Below are positions 26,575-35,439 of a DNA stretch of 64,000 bases, one piece after another. Origin of the DNA: Paraburkholderia sacchari (GTDB lineage Bacteria > Pseudomonadota > Gammaproteobacteria > Burkholderiales > Burkholderiaceae); NCBI RefSeq assembly GCF_000785435.2, contig NZ_JTDB02000004.1, positions 62,001 to 126,000 on the forward strand, in the 5' to 3' direction. Below the pieces are notes generated by a model. It did no database searches. It saw nothing but the letters and a program-made list of their open reading frames with translations, and was not told the origin of the DNA. The first letter of the stretch is position 1, and every line of letters starts with the position of its first letter. A program made the position numbers and the translations under genes.

Positions 26575-28173
26575 TCAATGATTCGAGTTGCCGTTTTCAC
26601 CGTGGCCATCGCCCACAGCAGGCATGTCCGCAGGGATATCGCCGTAGCCGCCTAGGCCACCGGTGCCGTACGTCCGATCGACTGCCGTTGAAGTGCTGCT
26701 GATATTTACCTTTACAGTCGGAGCGAGCGTGCCGCCGCGGCGCGCCCCGATGGCGTCGATGAACGACTCCACAAGTCCGCCTGGCATCACGTAGTGCGAG
26801 TAAGACTGGAATGCACGCGGATTCTGGTTCGGATCCTCGGCATAGGGTGCTCCAACCGGTGCACTAAAGTCCGTCGGGTTACCGAGGACAAGGCCACTGC
26901 CCTTGTTCAGCGGCTCAAAATCGCTTCGGATGCCGTTGCCGACAAATCCGTACACGCCGTCCGGTCCATCAACGCCTGCGGCCATGGTCGCGCGGTGGCT
27001 GATCGTGAACAGGTAGTATTTGCCGTCCTTCATGTAAATCTGCGGCCGCTCGGTCTGGTCGTCCACACAGTTCGCCGAGAGGATTGGCGGAAGGAACTTC
27101 CACTCGGTTAGCTGCTTGTTGGTCGCGACGGCGAGGCCCACGTTTGCCTTCTGATAAACGGCGCCCATGTTCATCACCGTATTCAGGTCTTCGGCGTACG
27201 GGTCGTTGGGCGCGTAGCCAAGATCAGCTTGACTACAGGTACGCGCGCCACGTGGACCGCCCGTGTTGCCTTCAAACACCATGAACGTCTTGCCCGGATG
27301 CGCCGGATCGGTGAATACGAAGGGATCGCGGAAAGAGTAGTAGTCATTCTGCTGGCCGGTTTGATACATCACCCCATCGGGTTGCAGCAGTGCCTTGTGA
27401 TCGTCAAAACCGGTGAACCAGACGTGCTTGTCGTCTGCGTGAATATGGCCATCCGCCCGGGTGATGATCGCAATCGGCGGGGTAATGTCCGATCCACCGG
27501 GTGCCGAGCGGTTGAATGACAACGCCGTATAGTAGACGTCTACGTTGTCGCCCCCAGTGAAGCGCGCAGAACCCGACCATTCAGCATTGTTGGTCATAGG
27601 CGCCGTGCCGAATACTTTGACGCTCGCGCCGTCCGGGAACAAATGGCCGCCCCAGATCCAACCGCCATTAGCCGGCCTTTGCGACGCGGGTATGCCTGCG
27701 CGACGATAAAAGAAGCCAATGCGCGCATGTACATGTCGGTCATCGAACGTGTAACCAGCATGGGGGTCCGCCGTAAGCGAAAAGATGACTTCCCAGCCCT
27801 TGTAACTCAACTGGTGCGCGCGAACATCCGCGAGCGGCCACGTATCCCACACCCACACGTTCGGGTTGATCAACGGAAAGTCCTGCGGAATATCAGGCAT
27901 CGTCAGTGCCTGGGGCAGCGAGTTCTTGTCCACTGCCGTCGCAGTATGGGACTGCGCGAGGATCTGCCGGATGTCCGCTCGTGTCCAGCGCATCGTGAAG
28001 TCGGCCTCGGGATCGTAGGCCTGCTGTGTATGCGCAGTCGGAGCGGGGAAACCTGATCCCTGGGGCGAAGTCTGGGCATGAACCGGCAAGGCGCCGGCTG
28101 CCCAAACCGCTGCGAGCCCAGCCGTCAAACGTTTGCGCATAAAGCGTGAACGAGAGAAATCTAAATATTGCAT
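26575..28173 (-). CDS. GH68 family levansucrase
   Basis: 532 residues with a signal peptide (MRKRLTAGLAAVWAAGALPVHAQ after a short extension). It transfers the fructosyl unit of sucrose to make levan, or hydrolyses sucrose. The GH68 catalytic triad is present: nucleophile Asp110 in NVWVWDTWPL, stabiliser Asp283 in SFRDPF, and acid/base Glu375 in DQTERPQIY. The DQTERP form is the one found in Gram-negative enzymes such as those of acetic acid bacteria. Two LacI-type operators lie 45-85 bp upstream. The C-terminal tail is Gly-rich (GTGGLGGYGDIPADMP) and probably flexible. Confidence 0.93.
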   Translation of the reverse strand: MQYLDFSRSRFMRKRLTAGLAAVWAAGALPVHAQTSPQGSGFPAPTAHTQQAYDPEADFTMRWTRADIRQILAQSHTATAVDKNSLPQALTMPDIPQDFPLINPNVWVWDTWPLADVRAHQLSYKGWEVIFSLTADPHAGYTFDDRHVHARIGFFYRRAGIPASQRPANGGWIWGGHLFPDGASVKVFGTAPMTNNAEWSGSARFTGGDNVDVYYTALSFNRSAPGGSDITPPIAIITRADGHIHADDKHVWFTGFDDHKALLQPDGVMYQTGQQNDYYSFRDPFVFTDPAHPGKTFMVFEGNTGGPRGARTCSQADLGYAPNDPYAEDLNTVMNMGAVYQKANVGLAVATNKQLTEWKFLPPILSANCVDDQTERPQIYMKDGKYYLFTISHRATMAAGVDGPDGVYGFVGNGIRSDFEPLNKGSGLVLGNPTDFSAPVGAPYAEDPNQNPRAFQSYSHYVMPGGLVESFIDAIGARRGGTLAPTVKVNISSTSTAVDRTYGTGGLGGYGDIPADMPAVGDGHGENGNSNH

Positions 28174-28217
28174 TCGAACCCCATGGCACAGTGAGTGTGG
28201 GAAAAGTAGCGCAGTGC

Positions 28218-28235
28218 ATCCAAACCGGTTTGGAT
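28218..28235. promoter_or_regulatory. LacI-type operator 1 of the levansucrase gene
   Basis: ATCCAAACCGGTTTGGAT is a perfect 18-bp palindrome with the central CG step usual for LacI-family sites. Its near edge lies 44 bp upstream of the levansucrase start. It is probably bound by the LacI regulator encoded at 22981-23991. Confidence 0.75.
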
Positions 28236-28240
28236 TCTAA

Positions 28241-28258
28241 TTCAAAACCGGTTTGGAA
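28241..28258. promoter_or_regulatory. LacI-type operator 2 of the levansucrase gene
   Basis: TTCAAAACCGGTTTGGAA repeats operator 1 with the same AAACCGGTTTGG core and one asymmetrical base. The two centres are 23 bp apart, close to two helical turns, which would allow side-by-side binding. Confidence 0.75.
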
Positions 28259-28523
28259 AACAAATGATGATCTCGTGACGATAAATTACAATTTCATTTC
28301 AGTTGCGATCGATGCCCGCTCGGGCTTGGTCCGATAAGCTGACCACGGCCCCTCCACCCACGATCGCGGCGGTGAGCATGTAAGCGCCTTCCCATTTGCT
28401 CAGACCGCTGTCGCGACGAGTTTGCGAACGAACCGGGCCGCAGTTGACCCGACGGCACACGAACGACAACTTTGTGTCGTCGTCAGTAAGTTCGCACAGA
28501 TGTGATGGGATTGAGGGAACGGC

Positions 28524-28605
28524 TTTGAGACTGAAGAAGGTCGTCGACCACGCCTACCTGGTGCCTATGGGCAACGCCACGGCTGTATTGCTCGACGGCG
28601 GATAA
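28524..28605 (+). pseudogene. metallo-beta-lactamase-fold hydrolase, start fragment
   Basis: The short stretch reads RLKKVVDHAYLVPMGNATAVLLDGG and then stops. It resembles the first strands of MBL-fold metallo-hydrolases, whose next element would be the aspartate-rich loop. Only about 27 residues remain. The DNA between 28259 and 28523 shows nothing else I can support, apart from a minus-strand piece near 28345-28410 that could be the end of a transporter gene (very weak). Confidence 0.4.
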
Positions 28606-28619
28606 GGTCACCCAGTGCA

Positions 28620-29099
28620 ATGGCTATTGGCGAAGCAATACGTCACGATAGCGAAAACATCGCAACGACCCCGCTCGATAGAGCAGGGTTGGACGGCCTC
28701 AATCGCGATATCCCCCGGGCGGGGGCGTACGAAAAGACCCTCGCTCGCTTCAAGAACGATGTGTTCCCCAGGCTCGGCAGGCGGCCGATCGCAGAGATCG
28801 ATGCTCCAGAAGTGCTGGAGGGCACTTCGCCTCGATCACCGAGCCCGCCAAACTAGGCGAGATGCTGCGCTCGTTCGAAGGTTTTAGCAGGACGTTCCCC
28901 GTGCTCTGTGCACTCAAGCTTGCGCCGATGTTATTTGTGCGGCCAGGGGAACTGCTCAAGGCGGAATGGGAACATTTCGACCTGGACAAGGCTGCATGGC
29001 GCTATGCCGTTATGAAGACTGACACCGCGCATCTCGTACCGCTTGCAACGCAGGCAGTAGCGATCCTGAGGGAGTTGCAGGCTTTGACTGGTTCCGGGC
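28620..29099 (+). pseudogene. P4-type tyrosine integrase, broken
   Basis: Two pieces in different frames. The first (to about 28825) contains YEKTLARFKNDVFPRLGRRPIAEIDAPEVL, the core-binding domain. The second (from 28862) contains FPVLCALKLAPMLFVRPGEL, then KAEWEHFDLDKAAWRY and HLVPLATQAVAILRELQALTG, the start of the catalytic domain including the first catalytic Arg (VRPGEL). The central part of the core-binding domain and the rest of the catalytic domain are lost. The sequence ends abruptly at about 29099 against a fragment of an unrelated minus-strand gene. Confidence 0.75.
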
Positions 29100-29160
29100 C
29101 GATACAGGTCATAGTGTTACACAGCCGGGTATAGACGATGTCAAGATCGCTGTCGGTCAT
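29100..29160 (-). pseudogene. DUF2783 protein, N-terminal fragment
   Basis: From an ATG at 29160, after an AAGGAG site, the product begins MTDSDLDIVYTRLCNTMT, the start pattern of the small DUF2783 proteins. It is interrupted after about 20 residues by the integrase remnant. DUF2783 genes usually follow FAD-dependent aromatic monooxygenase genes, exactly as the fragment immediately upstream suggests. Confidence 0.5.
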
Positions 29161-29189
29161 GGGGTTCTCCTTTTTCGGATTGGTCGTGG

Positions 29190-29450
29190 TCACTTTTGAA
29201 GGGCGCTGTGGATCGCAGCCGCAACGTCCGCGGCGGCTGTCGCCTGCCAGCGCCCCAATACATGACCGTCATCGCTAAAGTGCAGCGTGGTGAAGCAGGG
29301 GCCAATCAGGTCGGTCAGATGAGCTTGCCTCGCGTTGCCATCCTCGACGATCGTCAAAGGACATTCGGGCAGTACTGCCCCTGGAACAGGACCCGCGCCA
29401 AACGCGGCTGGCTCTCTCACTCGTGATGCCGGTAGCGATTTGTTTCCAAA
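29190..29450 (-). pseudogene. FAD-dependent aromatic monooxygenase, C-terminal fragment
   Basis: The reading frame ends EPAAFGAGPVPGAVLPECPL, then HLTDLIGPCFTTLHFSDDGHV. That pattern is the thioredoxin-like C-terminal domain of MhpA-type hydroxylases. The upstream end degenerates across frames between 29420 and 29560. The FAD-binding parts are missing. Confidence 0.5.
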
Positions 29451-29594
29451 ATCGACGCTCAATCTCATGCCGAAGCGACGGCGCACCGGGCGAGTGCATC
29501 GCGACTCGCCCGGTTAGCTGATAAGCCCATCCTGCAATTCGCCCCATGCAACACCTCCTCCTTTAAGGGTGTTGCGACGACCGGTTGAATCCGC

Positions 29595-29881
29595 CCAGTA
29601 TGCAAGCCGGAAATTCCGTCAGCGCCTGCGGCGTTATCGGATTCAGCAGAGCATGAGCCGCCGTGGAAATTGCTGGGACACTCCCCGATGGAAAGGCTGT
29701 TCCGCAGCTTCAAGACGGAATGGCTGCCGTCAGTGGGGTACATGTCGGCGCAGGAAGCACATCGGGACATCAGCCACTAACTGATGCACCGGTACAACTG
29801 GATACGGCCGCATCAGTTCAACGACGGACTGGCGCCGCCCGTTGCGGAAGAAAAACTTAACGCGGTGTTCGGGATTGGTTG
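29595..29881 (+). pseudogene. IS3-family transposase OrfB, C-terminal fragment with frameshift
   Basis: The translation gives QYASRKFRQRLRRYRIQQSM, then SRRGNCWD, a frame change, MERLFRSFKTEWLPSVGYMS, an in-frame stop after DISH, and finally HRYNWIRPHQFNDGLAPPVA followed by EEKLNAVFGIG. This is the last third of an IS3-group OrfB, including the region of the catalytic Glu. The start is missing and at least one frameshift and one stop codon are present. Confidence 0.75.
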
Positions 29882-30532
29882 ACCACTACAACTGCAATCC
29901 GCGATGCCAAATCATGCACGCCCTGTCATGCGGTGTTGAAAGAGCGCCCATGAATTGACAAGCAATCCAAAAGTTATGTGAAAGCAAACGCAATGGCAGT
30001 TACGTTCCGACGGGACGTAAAGATTTTCTCGCCTCGGCGAGGTAAGAATACTTGTCTTTATGGAGATGTTATACAGCGCAGTTCTACGGAGAGCTGGAGT
30101 TGCTCCCGCAACCGAAGCCGGGTCTAAATTGAAAGAAAAGTTCGTACTGCCGCGAGAATTGTGACGGGCACATGCTTTTTACGTCTACTCGCTGAGAAGC
30201 GCCGGAAAGCCTTCGAACAACAACGATCATTTCGCCGTACGCCACAATTTCGGCTGCAATCGCAGTTCGATACACAAATTACTTGGCGAACAGCTACTCG
30301 ATACGACCATCTTTCCTTGCGTTGGAAAGTTCCGCCGATGCTTATCCGGCGGGGGGGCACGAAATTGAGTGGTGCGCAACGGTAGGCAAGGCTTTGGTTT
30401 TGCGAGCGAGGAAGCAGTTGAGACGGATTGACTACGCTTGTGCCAGAATCTCCCTCATTTCGAGGGGACGGTCGGCATCCGTGTCGGCCGGCGACGGACG
30501 CAGACTCATTCTGAAACGCAAACGGGGAAGAC
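29882..30532. other. intergenic spacer without recognisable gene
   Basis: About 650 bp between the transposase remnant and the first serine hydrolase. Base composition is more AT-rich than the flanks. Only short inverted repeats are visible (e.g. CTCGCCTCGGCGAG near 30030). It presumably contains the promoter of the gene at 30533. Confidence 0.5.
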
Positions 30533-32449
30533 GTGAAGAATAGTGACAGCTGGAATCCGATCGGAAACATCGACTCAACGCTCGGCAGCGCAGGCCGCCG
30601 GCAGTTCCTCGGCTACACGGGTGCGGGGATCCTCGCCGCGCTTCTGCCCGCATGCTCCGGCAGCAGCACCGGCAACGCATACAGCCACACCATTGCATGG
30701 GGCCGGCAGCAGTGTGAGGCCGCGCTTACGGGTAAGGTCGCCGCCCTCTCGGTCGCGCTGATGAAGGGCAACCGAATCGTCTTTCAACAGGCCTTCGGCA
30801 ACGCGTCGGCCAGCACGCCGGCCACGAACCAGACACGTTTCAACATCGGCTCGGTCAGCAAAGTCTTCGCCGCGCTGGCCGCGATGATCCTGCAGGACCG
30901 GGGGCTGCTGGACCTCGATACGCCGATCGCGAAATATCTGCCGTCGTTCTCCATGCTCTCGCCGCACTACACGCGGATCACTACACGCCATCTGCTGTCA
31001 CATTCCTCGGGATTAGGCGGGCAGAATAATTGGAATATATTCACGGGCGGCGTAGCGATGCCCCGGTACGTCGAAAACACCCTGACTGCACTCGCGAACG
31101 AACACCTCAAATATTCGCCGGGGGAAATGGCGAACTACTGCAACGATGGCTTCACGCTCGTCGACCCTGTCGTTGCCGCGGTGAGCGGACAGAGTTATGT
31201 CGAGTTTGTGCAGCAGAATATCCTTACCCCGCTGAACATGTCCAACTCGTGCTTCCTGGCAAGCGCGCCGACCACCGGCACCTTTGCCATGCCCTATGGC
31301 ATCAATGGCGCATGGTATCCGCAGGAATTCTCGAACGTATACGCGAGCGGCGGGTTGTGCTCGACACCGGGGGACATAATGAACCTCGCCCAGATGCTGC
31401 TGGACGGCGGTGCGTTCCAGGGACGGCAAATCGTTTCGGCTGCGGCGATCGCCGAGATGGGCCGCGACCAGACAACGAAGCTTCATGTCAATCCGACGCC
31501 GGTGTATTCATTTGGACTGGGTTGGGACTGGGTCAAGTCTTCCGCACTGGCCTATGCAGGCAATACGACGTGGATAAAGGACGGTGAGACGCCCGCATTC
31601 TCCAGCATGTTCATCGTGCTGCCGGATGCGCAACTGGCCGTGATGCTGACGGGCCATACCGGCTACAACCCATTTGCGCTGGCCTACGGGCTCGTGGAGC
31701 AGGCCATGCAGGAAGACGGTTCTATCCGTGCGTCGGCGCCTCTGCTCGGGGCGCTCGCCCCATCGGTTGCGACGGCACCGGATGTCACGACAGCAGCGGG
31801 CATGTATGGCAACCATTCGGCGCCGATCCACGTGCAGGTCGGCTCGGATGGCAGTCTCGTCCTCAACCGGTATGCGGGGACCGGCACCGGCAACAGCATG
31901 TGGCAGCCGCTGGACGACGGCGTGACGCAATACGAGTATCGCAGCGACGGCTGGTGGTGGAGCGACAACACCGGACACAGCTACAGCTTCAATATCCAGT
32001 CCGGAACCGATCTGGACGGCCAGCCATTCAGTTACCGCTATCTGGTTCAACGCACGAGCGGCAGCAGTGCCCTGGGAGGCGACGTCATAGCGCAACAATT
32101 GACGGCGCGATCGCTGCCGCTTTCGTCCGCATGGCAAGCGCGCCTGAATTCGACATGGGTGCCGACCAACCTGACTTCCACCGACGAAATCACCGCGCTC
32201 CGCGGAGCCGCCACATGGCACACCACGATCGGCAGCCTTTCCGAATTCGAGGGATACATCCTGTTTGGCGGGAACGATCCGTGGGGGTACCAGTTGCTCA
32301 CGCCGTTAGCGGACGATCGTGGCGGGGTGTCCGTCCGGGCACCCAACGAGGCGGGCAGAGAATTGAATGAAATCAGCTTTTCCGTTGCCGCTGATGGTTT
32401 GGAGACCATGACCGTTGGCGGGCTGCAATTCGTCAGGGTTCCACTGTAA
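30533..32449 (+). CDS. Tat-exported lipoprotein serine hydrolase (beta-lactamase fold), copy 1
   Basis: 638 residues from a GTG at 30533 preceded by GGGGA. A twin-arginine leader (GRRQFLGYTGAGILAALLPAC) carries a lipobox-like end with Cys41. The class C beta-lactamase/DD-peptidase motifs are present: SVSK with nucleophile Ser107 and Lys110, and YCN at 202-204. The C-terminal ~230 residues form a separate region rich in beta strands. Such enzymes hydrolyse esters, amides or peptidoglycan-related bonds; the substrate is not known. The next gene is a clear paralogue, so the pair arose by tandem duplication. Confidence 0.85.
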   Translation: MKNSDSWNPIGNIDSTLGSAGRRQFLGYTGAGILAALLPACSGSSTGNAYSHTIAWGRQQCEAALTGKVAALSVALMKGNRIVFQQAFGNASASTPATNQTRFNIGSVSKVFAALAAMILQDRGLLDLDTPIAKYLPSFSMLSPHYTRITTRHLLSHSSGLGGQNNWNIFTGGVAMPRYVENTLTALANEHLKYSPGEMANYCNDGFTLVDPVVAAVSGQSYVEFVQQNILTPLNMSNSCFLASAPTTGTFAMPYGINGAWYPQEFSNVYASGGLCSTPGDIMNLAQMLLDGGAFQGRQIVSAAAIAEMGRDQTTKLHVNPTPVYSFGLGWDWVKSSALAYAGNTTWIKDGETPAFSSMFIVLPDAQLAVMLTGHTGYNPFALAYGLVEQAMQEDGSIRASAPLLGALAPSVATAPDVTTAAGMYGNHSAPIHVQVGSDGSLVLNRYAGTGTGNSMWQPLDDGVTQYEYRSDGWWWSDNTGHSYSFNIQSGTDLDGQPFSYRYLVQRTSGSSALGGDVIAQQLTARSLPLSSAWQARLNSTWVPTNLTSTDEITALRGAATWHTTIGSLSEFEGYILFGGNDPWGYQLLTPLADDRGGVSVRAPNEAGRELNEISFSVAADGLETMTVGGLQFVRVPL

Positions 32450-32623
32450 TAAGGCCGGTAGAGGCGACAGACGTCTGTCGCGCTCCAAAAACGCAGATGC
32501 AGGATGATGGCATCGCCAAAACTGCATCCGCGCAATTCTATTTGCTGGCCATGTTTAAACGAATGCCGGTACGATTTGCGTCCCGCGTGGGCAAAATGTA
32601 AACGAAAAGACGGACCACACGCC

Positions 32624-34588
32624 ATGAACAAGATTGAAGGGACTTCGGGGGAAACGCTCCAGCCGTTGGAAACGGCCGCCGGGGCGACACTGGAGAGCGC
32701 GAGCCGTCGCAGGTTCCTCGGCTATACGGGAGCCGGCATGTTGGCCGTCGCGTTACCGGGCTGCGGCAGTGGCACGGCCAATAGCTCCGCCAGCACGTAC
32801 GCCAACACCCGGGCTTGGGCCGAGAGCGCCGTCCAACAGGCCATTAATCTGGGACAGACCGACGGCTCGGCGGTGTCGATGGCGCTGCTCAAAGGCAACC
32901 AGATCGTCTGGCAGAAAGCGTTTGGCTCGGCCACCAGCAATACGGCGGCGACCACGCTCACGCGCTTTAACATCGGTTCGGTCAGCAAGGTGGTGGCCGC
33001 GCTGGCGGCGATGATCCTGCAGGATCGCGGGCTGCTGAACCTCGATACGCCGATCGTTCAATACCTGCCGTCATTCAAGATGCTCTCGCCGGCCTATACG
33101 CAGATCACGACGCGGCATCTGCTCTCGCATGCCTCGGGCCTGCCCGGGTTCGTCTGTGGTCACGATGCTTCTGCGTTCGTGCCGGTTCCCGGCGACGCGG
33201 AACTGACGATGCAGGCATTCGCGAACATGCACCTGAAGCATTTGCCGGGGCAGATGGCCAGCTACAACAATGACGGCTTCACGATGATCGAGCCTGTCGT
33301 GCAGGCGGTGAGCGGGCAGAGCTACCCGGACTTCGTCACGCAGAACATTCTCGCGCCGCTCGGCATGACGAATTCGGGCTTCCTGACGAGCGCGCAGACG
33401 TCGGCGGGGGCTGAGTTTGCGTATCCGTACATCAATGGCGCCCCGACCAGCCAGCTCGAGTATTACAACACCTACGCTTCGGGCGGCCTGAACACAACGC
33501 CGGGCGACATGATGAACCTCGCGCAGATGCTCATTGCGGGCGGTGTCTTTCAGGGGCAGCGCATCGTGTCCGCGGCCGGCGTCGCCCAGATGGGCACAGA
33601 CCAGACGACGACCCTGCCGATCGACCTGTTGCCGGAAAGTCGCTGGGGACTGGGCTGGGACAACGTGCAGCTCCCCGCATTGTCCGCGGCAGGCGTCACC
33701 GCTTGGGAGAAGACCGGCGGTTCGATCTGCTTCTATACCGACTTCATCGTGGTGCCGAAGGCGCAACTGGCCGTTCTCGTCTGCGGCGGCAGAAATTTCC
33801 TGAACGACGCGTTCTATCCGGGCCACATTGCCCGAGGCATCGCGCTGCGTGCGCTGCAGGAGGAAGGATCGATTGCCGCGCTGCCGGCCAGCGCGACTGC
33901 CGCGCAGATCCCATCGCAGGCCCCGGCCCCGAATGTCGCGGCGATGACCGGCATCTACGGCAACAATACCGGTCCCATCCAGGTTTCCGTCAATCCTGCG
34001 GACGGCAGTCTCACGCTCGCAACGCTCGACTCGACCGTCACACCCTACACATGGGCACCCATCAATGAAGGCGTGACGAGCTATCGATATCGCGAAGACG
34101 GCTGGTGGTGGAGCAGCACCAGCGGTGTGCCGAGCTACCGCTTCGAGGTCGTACCGGGCGAGGATTCGAACGGCAATAGCACCACCTTTTGCTATCTGAT
34201 GACGCGCGCCGCTTCCGGTGACGTCAGCGTGCTGGCCCAGCAACTGCCGCGGGCGCCGGCACTCGACGCCGTGTGGCAGCAGCGCGTGGGAACGCAGTGG
34301 ACGATCAGTAACGAATCCACGGATTCCACGCTATGGAAGGTCGCTCCGAATGTGATGGAAGCGCCCACCGTCATCGGCAGCCTGAATGAACTGTCAGGCT
34401 ATGTACTGCTTACCGGTGGCGGACCGATCCTCCAAAACGGCCAGTTGCTCCTGCCTGTCCCGAACGACAGCGCACGTGCACGCATGGCCGTTAACATGTT
34501 CCGCGACCTGAACGAGGTTGCTTTTGGCACGGTGAACGGCATACCGACCATGACGGTCGGCAGTCGAACGTTTACTCCGGCATCCTGA
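32624..34588 (+). CDS. Tat-exported lipoprotein serine hydrolase (beta-lactamase fold), copy 2
   Basis: 654 residues from the ATG at 32624, where the twin-arginine leader begins (SRRRFLGYTGAGMLAVALPGC, with lipobox Cys47). The frame to 32504 has no leader-like sequence. Motifs are SVSK (Ser119, Lys122) and YNN in MASYNNDGF. The sequence follows copy 1 along its whole length (FNIGSVSKVVAALAAMILQD, YASGGLNTTPGDMMNLAQML, YRYREDGWWWS), including the C-terminal beta-rich part. The 174-bp gap after copy 1 has no hairpin, so they may be co-transcribed. Confidence 0.85.
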   Translation: MNKIEGTSGETLQPLETAAGATLESASRRRFLGYTGAGMLAVALPGCGSGTANSSASTYANTRAWAESAVQQAINLGQTDGSAVSMALLKGNQIVWQKAFGSATSNTAATTLTRFNIGSVSKVVAALAAMILQDRGLLNLDTPIVQYLPSFKMLSPAYTQITTRHLLSHASGLPGFVCGHDASAFVPVPGDAELTMQAFANMHLKHLPGQMASYNNDGFTMIEPVVQAVSGQSYPDFVTQNILAPLGMTNSGFLTSAQTSAGAEFAYPYINGAPTSQLEYYNTYASGGLNTTPGDMMNLAQMLIAGGVFQGQRIVSAAGVAQMGTDQTTTLPIDLLPESRWGLGWDNVQLPALSAAGVTAWEKTGGSICFYTDFIVVPKAQLAVLVCGGRNFLNDAFYPGHIARGIALRALQEEGSIAALPASATAAQIPSQAPAPNVAAMTGIYGNNTGPIQVSVNPADGSLTLATLDSTVTPYTWAPINEGVTSYRYREDGWWWSSTSGVPSYRFEVVPGEDSNGNSTTFCYLMTRAASGDVSVLAQQLPRAPALDAVWQQRVGTQWTISNESTDSTLWKVAPNVMEAPTVIGSLNELSGYVLLTGGGPILQNGQLLLPVPNDSARARMAVNMFRDLNEVAFGTVNGIPTMTVGSRTFTPAS

Positions 34589-35439
34589 ATACTTGCCCAG
34601 GCGATGAGTTTGCCGTCGCCGTCATGAGGCTGTTGTGGTTCAAATCGCATTCGTGGGCGAAAAATGGCATGTTCACTATTACTTCATCGTGCTGTTAAGG
34701 TGCGATGAGGGAAAATTGCGGGGGTGAGCGAACGACGGCATATTCGCCGTTGCTTCATCTGTTCTGGTTCGAGAGGGGGCGCCGCATGGTCCCGCTGCGA
34801 TCCCGGTAGATTAATAAGTAATCCAGATAAATATGCGGTTTGTTTCGTTTGCAATCTTGCCACGATTGAAGATTGGGAAATAGCTGCATATCTTTTCAAC
34901 ATCGGGGATACGCCCTCCGGACCACGGCGGCGAATTCATGGTCGAGCCATCCGGTGGACAGCCGTTGCGCTTCGGCGCCACGGTTCTTCCTGTTTTGCAA
35001 TGGTAGTGGCTTGCATTACGCGACAATCGGGTTTACGACCATAAACATCAAGACTTGAGCCAAGCTGAAATGAACCGCCGTCGCCAGCAGGCTCGAAGCG
35101 AGGTAGCGATGCGCGCTTTGCCGAGGTCGCGATTGACACTGCCGGTTTGTTTGGGTACCTTCACTGCGCGTTTTGCTGCATGGACGGTCCCGCACAAAAA
35201 CGTACGGACGTATTCGAACTTGTGCGCGGTTTCGCGAGTTTTCGTCTCGTTGTCGTCAGCAGCGACCCTGCGCAGTCAACAGCAATACCGAGAAAGACAG
35301 CATGAGGGGGCAGGCCCGTGAAAGTCTCGCCGCGAGACGGCGCGAGGCGTGCGTTCCCGTTTGTCCTCTGCGCTGAGGTGATGGCGGTTGCAACGCATGC
35401 ATGCTGCTGCATTCAAGGGGCCGCGTTCGGGGAATGTCG
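34589..35439. other. intergenic spacer without recognisable gene
   Basis: 850 bp between the serine hydrolase pair and the signalling set. It is partly AT-rich (34810-34860). Frames such as 34724-35044 have no ribosome binding site, family pattern or typical codon use. It is probably the boundary between two gene blocks and holds the promoter for the genes starting at 35440. Confidence 0.5.

Noticed and set aside
34724..35044. 106-residue frame in the spacer after the serine hydrolases
   Set aside because: No ribosome binding site, family pattern or codon bias typical of the neighbours.
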